Shown: one piece after another, positions 57,796 through 64,000 of the stretch
Layout of the letters: each line of letters begins with the position of its first letter
Position numbering within the stretch: the stretch's first letter is position 1
From: Microbacterium murale
GTDB lineage: Bacteria > Actinomycetota > Actinomycetes > Actinomycetales > Microbacteriaceae
NCBI RefSeq assembly: GCF_030815955.1
Contig: NZ_JAUSXK010000001.1
Span: 620,001 to 684,000 of the forward strand
DNA: 64,000 nucleotides
Reading direction: 5' to 3'
Notes under the pieces: generated by a model
Database searches by the model: none
Told to the model about the DNA's origin: nothing
The model's input: only the letters and a program-made list of their open reading frames with translations
Made by a program: the position numbers and the translations under genes

Positions 57796-59331
57796 TCAGG
57801 CGTCCTTTCCAGACAGAGATTCGATGATGACGTTGGCTTCTCCGGCGTCCGTCGAGTCCGGCGCGGGGATGTCGATCCCGAAGGTCGCGCCCTCTCCGAG
57901 AACGCTGTCGACCCAGGCCGAACCGCCATGGGCATCGGCGATCGCGCGAACGATCGCGAGGCCCAGGCCGGAGCCGCGGCGGGGGCCGGCGGTGTCTCCG
58001 GGTGCGCCTCCCCGGACGAAGCGTTCGAAGATGCGGGCGGCATCCGCCGACGCGACGCCGGGGCCCTCATCCTGCACCCACAACCGCAGCCTGCGCTGCG
58101 CGCCCTCGCCGTCGAAGCGGGAACCGATGCGGATGCGGTCGCCGGGTTCGGTGACCTGGACGGCATTGGCCGACAGCTGCAGCACGGCCTGCGTGATGCG
58201 CTGCGGGTCGCAGCTCGCGTGTCCTTCTGCGACCTCCATCAGCTGCCAGCGCCGGTCTCCCAGCGCCTGCGCCTTGGCCTCGATATCGAGGGTGAGGGTC
58301 GCGGCGTCGCATCCGGCGATCCGGACGAAGTCAGGTTGCTGGGCGCGAGCCAGCACGAGCAGATCGGTGACGATACGCGTCATCCGGTCGAGTTCTCCGC
58401 TGACCAGGCGCAGCGTCTCTCGGCGCTCGTCCTGGTCTTCGCTGAGCAACTCGAGGTGGCCACGGACGATCGTGATCGGCGTGCGCAGCTCGTGCCCGGC
58501 GTCGTCGACGAAACGCTGCTGGGTGGCGTAGACGTCTTCCAGCCGGTCGAGCATCTGGTTGAAGGTGATCGCGACCGCTGCGATGTCGTCTGTTCCGTTC
58601 ACCGGCACCCGTGCGGTGAGGTCATGCTCGTTGATCTCGCGCGCGACGCGGTGCACTGCACGGATCGGGGCGAGGATCTGGCCTGCGACCAGCCATGCGA
58701 CACCGGAGCTGAGCAGGATGCCGGCGAGTGCGACCCATGCGATCGTCACGACCGATTGATCCACGGCCGCACGTGGTGCCTCGGTGAACTGCAGCACCAG
58801 GAGCGCGCCCTGGGCGTCGCCGGCGGTGAAGTCGACGCGTCCCCATCGAAGCGGACCGGCCGCGGTCGATTCGACGACACCTGCGTTCTCCTCGAGATCC
58901 AGCATCTGAAGCACGAGCGTCTGTCCGCCGGCGAAACCGAGCGATGCGTCACTGCCTTCCACCAGCCCGTTCGCCGTGGCGACAGGGGCGCCATCGACAG
59001 CACCGAGGATGATCTCGTTCGAGTGCACCGATTGACGGTCGAGATACTCCTGGAGCAGCCCCTCCGCAGAGGTGAACTCCGTGGAGGAATCCTCCAGGAA
59101 CCGCAGGAACTCCTGCGCCTCCTGTTCGATGTCGACGTTCGCGTCCTGATCGACGCTGGAGAGGAAGATGCTGCGCCCCATCAGTCCGACGGCCAGGAGC
59201 GTGAACACCGTGCTGACGATGATCCACGCAGTGATCCTCCACCGCGCAGGCATGGCGCGTGGGCGCAGTGATCGACGGCGCGGCGGGTCTTCCTGGACGA
59301 TTCCGATCGGAGCGGTGATGGCGTCAGTCAT
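57796..59331 (-). CDS. Two-component sensor histidine kinase
   Basis: A 511-residue membrane sensor. The first membrane helix is near residues 30-50 (WRITAWIIVSTVFTLLAVGL), then a poorly conserved extracellular sensor, a second helix (WVALAGILLSSGVAWLVAG), a HAMP segment (REINEHDLTARVP) and the kinase core: H-box DDAGHELRTPITIVRGH, N-box LSANAVQVT, G-boxes DEGPGV and GSGLGLAIVRAIADAHGG. ATG 59331 overlaps the upstream peptide gene by eight bases. The signal is unknown; the partner peptide and SLC13 transporter suggest an anion or envelope cue. Confidence 0.92.
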   Translation of the reverse strand: MTDAITAPIGIVQEDPPRRRSLRPRAMPARWRITAWIIVSTVFTLLAVGLMGRSIFLSSVDQDANVDIEQEAQEFLRFLEDSSTEFTSAEGLLQEYLDRQSVHSNEIILGAVDGAPVATANGLVEGSDASLGFAGGQTLVLQMLDLEENAGVVESTAAGPLRWGRVDFTAGDAQGALLVLQFTEAPRAAVDQSVVTIAWVALAGILLSSGVAWLVAGQILAPIRAVHRVAREINEHDLTARVPVNGTDDIAAVAITFNQMLDRLEDVYATQQRFVDDAGHELRTPITIVRGHLELLSEDQDERRETLRLVSGELDRMTRIVTDLLVLARAQQPDFVRIAGCDAATLTLDIEAKAQALGDRRWQLMEVAEGHASCDPQRITQAVLQLSANAVQVTEPGDRIRIGSRFDGEGAQRRLRLWVQDEGPGVASADAARIFERFVRGGAPGDTAGPRRGSGLGLAIVRAIADAHGGSAWVDSVLGEGATFGIDIPAPDSTDAGEANVIIESLSGKDA

Positions 59332-59620
59332 CGTCGCCATCATCATCCCCGTCGTCGTCGCCGTCATCGTCATCGTCGGATGGTGGCGCCGGCGGGGCCG
59401 GTGCTGGTGGAGCCGGGGCCGGCGGTGCGGGTGCCGGCGGAGTCACGGGCTCTGCAGACGGCGCAGGCGCAGGACTCGGCGTTCCGATCTCGACGATCAC
59501 CGTCTCCTGCGGCATCTGCGGGGCCCCCGGTGACTGAGCCACGGCGACGCTGCCGACGGCGAAGATCACCGGCAACGCGATGAGGGCACCGGGGAGGAGG
59601 ATGCGGCGTGAGAACGTCAT
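59324..59620 (-). CDS. Secreted Pro/Ala-rich peptide with polyaspartate tail, in a two-component operon
   Basis: A 98-residue protein with a signal peptide (MTFSRRILLPGALIALPVIF, cleavage likely after AVAQ). The mature part has a short MPQETVIVEIGTP segment, then repeats of [15 protein letters not shown], and ends in DDDDDGDDDGDDDGDDD. The acidic tail resembles metal- or calcium-binding acidic stretches. It is translationally coupled to the sensor kinase (eight-base overlap), so it may present a ligand to the sensor or scavenge cations in the envelope. This function is inferred. No family is recognised, and simple-sequence repeats make homology searching weak. Confidence 0.7.
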   Translation of the reverse strand: MTFSRRILLPGALIALPVIFAVGSVAVAQSPGAPQMPQETVIVEIGTPSPAPAPSAEPVTPPAPAPPAPAPPAPAPPAPPSDDDDDGDDDGDDDGDDD

Positions 59621-59644
59621 GGTTCCATCGTGCCGTCACTTTGT

Positions 59645-59666
59645 GATGCAGACATGAGGCAGGGAT
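59645..59666 (-). promoter_or_regulatory. Direct-repeat operator candidate for the two-component operon
   Basis: Two abutting 11-base units (ATGCAGACATG and AGGCAGGGATG) match at eight positions and lie 25-46 bases before the peptide start. OmpR-family regulators bind 11-base-spaced direct repeats, so this is the likely autoregulatory site. Confidence 0.5.
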
Positions 59667-59683
59667 GAAGATTCCCTCATCTT

Positions 59684-59703
59684 CGCCGCGCAGACGCGCG
59701 GCG
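59684..59703 (-). terminator. Hairpin after the TauE-like gene
   Basis: A perfect 8-bp GC stem (CGCCGCGC / GCGCGGCG) with a four-base loop lies 28 bases beyond the TauE stop and upstream of the two-component operon. It has no U-tract. Confidence 0.5.
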
Positions 59704-59730
59704 CCGGCGTCCGGAGTCCTCGCTCGGCGT

Positions 59731-60534
59731 CTACGCCCGGCTTCCGCGTGAGCGGAGGGCCTTGATCGCCATCTGCACGGCGATGATCACGAGGTATGCC
59801 GCGAACAGCATGTTGCCGAGGAACGGGTCGATCAGCGTCGCGAGCCACGCACCGAGCGCGGTCGTGGTGCACGCCGCCACCCCGATCATGCCGGCAGCGA
59901 GCAGGTCGACGTTGCGGTGACGGAGATTGCCGATCGTTCCCGAGATCGCCGTGGGGATCATCATCAGCAGCGAAGTCCCCTTCGCTTCGAGGTCGCTCGT
60001 TCCGAAGACGAGCATGAGCACGGGGACGACGATGACTCCGCCCCCGACGCCGATGAGCCCCGCGATGACCCCGGTGAGCACGCCGACGAGCGCGAGGCCC
60101 GCGCCGTTGATCCAGCCGAGTTCGAACTCCGCTGCACGTGAGGGGATGACGAGGAACAGGCTGATGATCACCAACACGAGGAACCCGACGAAGCACCAGC
60201 GGAGCACGGTCTGCGAGATCTTCGGCAGCAGTCGCGTACCGATCTGCGCACCGATCACGGCCCCTGCCGCGAGGATGAGTGCGGGAATCCACGCGACAGA
60301 TCCGGATGCCGCGTATGAGATCACGCCCACACTCGCAGTGGGCACGATCGCGGCGAGCGAGGTGCCTGCCGCGAGGCGCTGATCGAAGCTCAGGAACAGC
60401 ACGAGCAGCGGCACGATGACCGTCCCTCCGCCGACACCGAAGAGCCCGGAGAGGAGGCCGGCGACAAGACCGATCAGAACGAAGGTGATGTAAGCGCGGG
60501 GGCCGCGGATCCGTGCAGTTGGCGTGTCGGTCAC
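59731..60534 (-). CDS. TauE/SafE family permease (sulfite/anion exporter)
   Basis: A 267-residue membrane protein of the TSUP family, with eight hydrophobic segments and the duplicated glycine motifs GLFGVGGGTVIVPLLVLF and GLIGVGGGVIVVPVLMLVF. Family members export sulfite, sulfolactate or other sulfonates. GTG 60534 overlaps the IclR stop by four bases. Placement near a sulfatase and MHS transporter suggests it removes sulfite or a related anion formed from organosulfates. Confidence 0.87.
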   Translation of the reverse strand: MTDTPTARIRGPRAYITFVLIGLVAGLLSGLFGVGGGTVIVPLLVLFLSFDQRLAAGTSLAAIVPTASVGVISYAASGSVAWIPALILAAGAVIGAQIGTRLLPKISQTVLRWCFVGFLVLVIISLFLVIPSRAAEFELGWINGAGLALVGVLTGVIAGLIGVGGGVIVVPVLMLVFGTSDLEAKGTSLLMMIPTAISGTIGNLRHRNVDLLAAGMIGVAACTTTALGAWLATLIDPFLGNMLFAAYLVIIAVQMAIKALRSRGSRA

Positions 60535-61304
60535 GTGGTTCCTCGTCCCGCGCCGAGGCGCGCGCTGATAGCGGATGCCGCAGACTTGAGCTGCGGCACG
60601 ATCTCATCCATCCTCTGCGGAGTGAACCGCTCGGCGGGGCCCGACACGGAGAGCGCTGCGACGATCTGACCGGAACCGTCGCGCACGCCGACCGCTACCG
60701 AACTCACATTCGCAATGGTCTCGTTCGACGCCTGCGCGAACCCCTTGGCCCGCATGTCGACGATGCGCTCCCTGACCTGGTCGGGTGACAGCGATTCATG
60801 CAGCGTCTCATCGTGCTCGTGGTCCGCCAGTACTCGGTCGATCTCGGTGTCCGAGAGTCCGCCCATGAGCACGCGTCCGTTGGCTCCGGACCAGAGCGGG
60901 TACAACCGCCCCATCTCGGAGGCGAAGCGGATCTCCGCGTTGCTCTGGACTTCCTCAAGGAAGACCCTGGCGTGCCCGATCGCAACAGACAGCCCGACGG
61001 TCTCGCCGCTCTCGTCCCGCAGAGCGAACATGTAGGGCCGCGCTTCGTTCACGAGCACGTCACCGCCGTTGTACCCCAGTCCGATCACGAGCGCCTGCGG
61101 ACCGATCAGATACCTCTGTGTCGCGGCATCCTGTATGACCATCCCGCTCGCAGCGAGGGTCGCGAGGATGCGCTGCACAGTGCTGCGCGCGAAGCCCGTC
61201 GATGGGGCGAGCTCGCGCGCGCTCGCTCCATCGGCATGTGAGCGAAGTGCGGAGAGAATCTGGATCGCCTTCGAGACGGCGTTGTCCGAGATGCTTTCCA
61301 TCAC
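60531..61304 (-). CDS. IclR family transcriptional regulator
   Basis: A 257-residue regulator. The N-terminal winged helix (ARELAPSTGFARSTVQRIL near residues 28-47) is followed by the IclR ligand domain (LVNEARPYMFALRDESGETV, GRLYPLWSGANGRVLM). GTG 61304 or ATG 61301 may start it. It is downstream of the sulfatase and overlaps the TauE gene, so it likely controls this cluster in response to a substrate or product. Confidence 0.9.
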   Translation of the reverse strand: MMESISDNAVSKAIQILSALRSHADGASARELAPSTGFARSTVQRILATLAASGMVIQDAATQRYLIGPQALVIGLGYNGGDVLVNEARPYMFALRDESGETVGLSVAIGHARVFLEEVQSNAEIRFASEMGRLYPLWSGANGRVLMGGLSDTEIDRVLADHEHDETLHESLSPDQVRERIVDMRAKGFAQASNETIANVSSVAVGVRDGSGQIVAALSVSGPAERFTPQRMDEIVPQLKSAASAISARLGAGRGTT

Positions 61305-61328
61305 GTCAGACTATCGCGGGCGCACAGG

Positions 61329-62945
61329 TCACTCCGACGGCAATCCACTGCCGCGCGACTCGTAGAGGGCGAGCACGCGCTCACGCGGGATGACGCCGCA
61401 CCGCTCCGCCCAGGCGGCGTAGGCGTCGGACAGCTCCTCGACCAGCGCTGGGTGTGCGGCGGCGATGTCGTTCAGTTCGGTTCGGTCTCGGAGCATGTCA
61501 TAGAGCTCCCACTCGCAAGCGTGCTTCTTGACGAGCTTGAACCCACCGCGTCGCACGCCGCAGTTGCCCTCGTGCTCCCAGTAGAGCAGGCGCTGGTCGT
61601 CGGTGTCGCCTTCGACCAGAGTTCCGAGCATGCTCACACCCTCGAGCGGCAGCGGGCTGCGTTCGGGGTATGTCAGCGGGTACTCGGCACCTGCCGCCTC
61701 GAGCACTGTCGCCATGACATCGGGCAGTTGGTGCGCCTGTGTGCGCAGGACACCTGCATCGATGCGTTCCGGCCAGCTGACGATCAGCGGGGTGGAGATG
61801 CCGCCCTCGTGGATCCAGTGCTTGTATTCGCGGAACGGCGCGTTGGAGAGATTCGCCCACGCGCGCCCGTACGTCGCATAGGTGTCCTCGCCGCCTGGGA
61901 CGATACTGGGGTCATTGCCGGGGCGCACCTCGCGGCCGTCACGCGTCTCGGCGTCGAAGCTCACGTACGTCGTGACGAACTCCTTCGCGGTATCCAGCGG
62001 CATCTCCTCTGCACACCCGCCGTTGTCGGAGAGGAACAGCACGACGGAGTTCTCGAACCTGCCCTGACGGCGCAGCTCGTCGACCACCCGGCCGACTCCC
62101 TGGTCCATCCGATCGATCTGGGCGGCGTACACGGCCATGCGCATCGCCTCCCACTCCTTGTCGGTGACGTCCTCCCACGCAGGAATCCGCGCGTCGCGCT
62201 CGCTGAGCTTCCACTGCTCGTCGATGATGCCGGACGCGATCAGCCGATGCAGACGCTCCTCGCGCAGCGCATCCCAGCCGGCGTCGAAGCGACCGGCGTA
62301 CTTTGCGATGTCCTCCTCCAGTGCGTGCAGCGGCCAGTGCGGCGCGGTGTACGCGACGTATAGGAAGAAGGGGTCATCGCCGTGATCGGCATCGTGCTCT
62401 TTCATGAACCGCACGGCGTTGTCGCTGATCGCATCGGTGTAGTAGAAGTCATCGGCCTCGGTCTCAGCCTCGACGTTGCGCTCGTTGCGCGTCAGGGTGC
62501 GCGGCTGGAAGAAGCTGCCGGCGCCCTCGAGAGTTCCGAAGAACTCGTCGAATCCACGACGAGTCGGCCAGGCATCCGTAGGGTTGTGGATGTCACCCGC
62601 CATGTGCCACTTGCCGGAGATGTAACTGCGATAGCCTGCCGGCTTGATCGCCTCCGCGATCGTCACGCAGTTGCGATTGAGGTTGCCGGCGTAGCCCTCG
62701 GGGGAATCGTCGTAATTGAGGATGCCGATCCCGGTCTGGTGCGGATGCAGCCCTGTCAGCAGCGACGCACGCGATGGGCTGCACCGCGCCGTGTTGTAGA
62801 ACTGCGTCAGGCTGGCGCCGCCGGCGGCGAGGGCATCGATGTTGGGAGTCTGCACCTCTCCCCCGAAGCAGCCGATGTCGGAGAACCCCATGTCATCCAC
62901 CAGGATGAGCACGATGTCGGGCGGGGTGGCGGTCTTCTTGGTCAT
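61329..62945 (-). CDS. Sulfatase (arylsulfatase, Cys-type formylglycine enzyme)
   Basis: A metal-dependent sulfate-ester hydrolase. The 538-residue product has the FGly site CSPSR (Cys55 within NTARCSPSRASLLTG), the metal-binding Asp17-Asp18 (LILVDDMGF), GKWHMAGD and LSDNGGC. There is no signal peptide, so the sulfatase should be cytoplasmic and its substrate must be imported. The MHS-type transporter directly upstream on the same strand would supply it. A formylglycine-generating enzyme, needed for activation, is not in the window. Phosphonate monoester hydrolase activity is an alternative but CSPSR plus the context favours sulfate. Confidence 0.92.
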   Translation of the reverse strand: MTKKTATPPDIVLILVDDMGFSDIGCFGGEVQTPNIDALAAGGASLTQFYNTARCSPSRASLLTGLHPHQTGIGILNYDDSPEGYAGNLNRNCVTIAEAIKPAGYRSYISGKWHMAGDIHNPTDAWPTRRGFDEFFGTLEGAGSFFQPRTLTRNERNVEAETEADDFYYTDAISDNAVRFMKEHDADHGDDPFFLYVAYTAPHWPLHALEEDIAKYAGRFDAGWDALREERLHRLIASGIIDEQWKLSERDARIPAWEDVTDKEWEAMRMAVYAAQIDRMDQGVGRVVDELRRQGRFENSVVLFLSDNGGCAEEMPLDTAKEFVTTYVSFDAETRDGREVRPGNDPSIVPGGEDTYATYGRAWANLSNAPFREYKHWIHEGGISTPLIVSWPERIDAGVLRTQAHQLPDVMATVLEAAGAEYPLTYPERSPLPLEGVSMLGTLVEGDTDDQRLLYWEHEGNCGVRRGGFKLVKKHACEWELYDMLRDRTELNDIAAAHPALVEELSDAYAAWAERCGVIPRERVLALYESRGSGLPSE

Positions 62946-62973
62946 GGATGTCTCTCGTTCTCGATGGACGATG

Positions 62974-64000
62974 TCAGCGGGCCGTGTCTGCGGATATCGG
63001 AGCGGCTTGTTCAGCGGCCTTCGCGTGGAGTTCGACGTCGATGTCGTCGTGCGCGGTCTCTTTCGCGAAGTACAGGGACACGAGCGCGATAGCGGCGGCC
63101 ACCATGATGTACACAGCGACCGGCCAGGACGAGCCTGAGATCGAGACCAACCAGATCGCGATCACCGGAGCAACGGCGCCCGAGGGCAGCACGCCCAGCT
63201 GGTAGACGAGCGACATACCGGTGTAGCGGACGCGTGCAGGGAACAGCTCGGCGAAGAAGGCGGCTTCTGCGCCGAACATGGTGCAGGCGCCCAATGCCCA
63301 GCCGACGATGATCGCAAGCCAGATGAGTGTGACGACACCGCTGTCGATCAACCAGAACACCGGGAAGGCCGTGACGAACGCGATCGCAGCACCGGCTGCG
63401 AACACCGGTCGGCGCCCGTGAGCATCGGACAGCCGACCGGCCAGCGGGATGACGATGAAGCCGATGACGCTGGCGATCAGCAGGCCATTGAGGGCGTAGC
63501 TGTTCGGGAGACCGAGCACCGTGGTCGTGTAGGTCAGGATGAACGCGTTGTACACGTTGAAGGTGATGCTCTCGCTGAAGCGGGCGCCGATGCCCACCAG
63601 AACCTGCTTCGGGTAGTGGCGGAGCACTTCGAACACCGGCACCTTGACGCGGTCGCCGGTCTTGACCATGTCTTTGAATGCCTGCGGCTCGGACACCTGA
63701 AGGCGCACGACGAGACCGACGACCACGAGCACGATGCTGGCCAGGAATGGGATGCGCCAGGTCCACCCGATCAGAGCCTCGTCGCCGGGGATCGACACGA
63801 GATTGACGGCGAGAGTGGAGAGCAGCAGGCCGAGCGGTACACCGGTCTGCGGCCAGGCGGAGAACATTCCGCGCTTGCCGCGGGGCGCGTGCTCGAAGGT
63901 GAGGATGGCTGCGCCGCCCCACTCACCGCCCAACCCGATGCCCTGCAGCATGCGCAGCAGAAGCAGCAACACGGGCGCTGCGACGCCGATCTGAGCGTAC
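62974..64000 (-). CDS. MHS-family MFS transporter (5' end beyond window)
   Basis: A metabolite:proton symporter of the MFS MHS group, probably importing the sulfatase substrate. The visible 342 residues start mid-protein (YAQIGVAAPVLLLLLRMLQG) and contain GLGGEWGGAAILTFEHAP, the loop GRLSDAHGRRPVF and a hydrophilic end. The gene extends past the window edge, so only the C-terminal two thirds is visible. It is 28 bases upstream of the sulfatase start and in the same direction, forming an operon. Confidence 0.9.
   Translation of the reverse strand, partial: YAQIGVAAPVLLLLLRMLQGIGLGGEWGGAAILTFEHAPRGKRGMFSAWPQTGVPLGLLLSTLAVNLVSIPGDEALIGWTWRIPFLASIVLVVVGLVVRLQVSEPQAFKDMVKTGDRVKVPVFEVLRHYPKQVLVGIGARFSESITFNVYNAFILTYTTTVLGLPNSYALNGLLIASVIGFIVIPLAGRLSDAHGRRPVFAAGAAIAFVTAFPVFWLIDSGVVTLIWLAIIVGWALGACTMFGAEAAFFAELFPARVRYTGMSLVYQLGVLPSGAVAPVIAIWLVSISGSSWPVAVYIMVAAAIALVSLYFAKETAHDDIDVELHAKAAEQAAPISADTAR

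Overview
The window is high-GC DNA from an actinobacterium, most likely a Microbacteriaceae member such as Microbacterium. The grounds are codon usage, frequent GTG starts and 4-nt ATGA gene overlaps, an unusually long acidic NusG N-terminus, a RamB-type regulator beside the glyoxylate genes, and the gene order tRNA-Trp/secE/nusG/rplK/rplA. It reads as ordinary chromosome. I found no prophage, insertion sequence or CRISPR array. Genus assignment is inference.

Layout. 1-3.9 kb: an alpha-glucoside-like ABC sugar importer (lipoprotein, two permeases, the second cut by the window edge) divergent from a LacI regulator, with two palindromic operators between them. 3.9-5.0 kb: rplJ-rplL with an attenuator-like leader. 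5.1-11.3 kb: a GH15 trehalase/glucoamylase-like enzyme divergent from a glucose-6-phosphate dehydrogenase, a lone YqaJ/lambda-exonuclease-fold nuclease, a LysG/LysE lysine-arginine export pair, and a DHFR-like reductase. 11.4-17.3 kb: a complete rRNA operon (16S-23S-5S, minus strand) with promoter and terminator. 17.3-20.1 kb: rplA, rplK, nusG, secE, tRNA-Trp.

20.2-36.5 kb: PoxB pyruvate:quinone oxidoreductase; a tetronate (threonate/erythronate) set of GntP permease, dehydrogenase, OtnK-type kinase and FadR-type regulator that lacks its expected decarboxylase/aldolase; then a putrescine-to-succinate set (amine oxidase, GabT, two succinate-semialdehyde dehydrogenases, APC permease, universal stress protein) with a divergent PucR regulator.

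36.5-43.6 kb: a phosphonate-type ABC importer (phnD, phnC, two phnE) with an RpiR regulator and a HAD phosphatase, preceded by two palindromic operators. The first phnE carries an apparent one-base frameshift. Two orphan genes and a GNAT acetyltransferase follow. 43.6-48.2 kb: ramB divergent from aceA-aceB (glyoxylate shunt). 48.2-55.5 kb: acyl-CoA dehydrogenase, small membrane protein, aspartate aminotransferase, VOC protein, murB, a MaoC-type dehydratase pair, glycerate kinase.

55.5-64 kb: a compact operon encoding a secreted Pro/Ala- and Asp-rich peptide, a sensor kinase, an OmpR-type response regulator and an SLC13-type anion transporter; then a sulfatase, MHS-family transporter, IclR regulator and TauE-like exporter that together look like an organosulfate-use cluster.

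The most unusual items are the four-gene two-component/SLC13 operon with its polyaspartate peptide, the incomplete tetronate and phosphonate clusters with clear operators, the phnE frameshift, and the rRNA operon sitting between rplKA and rplJL.
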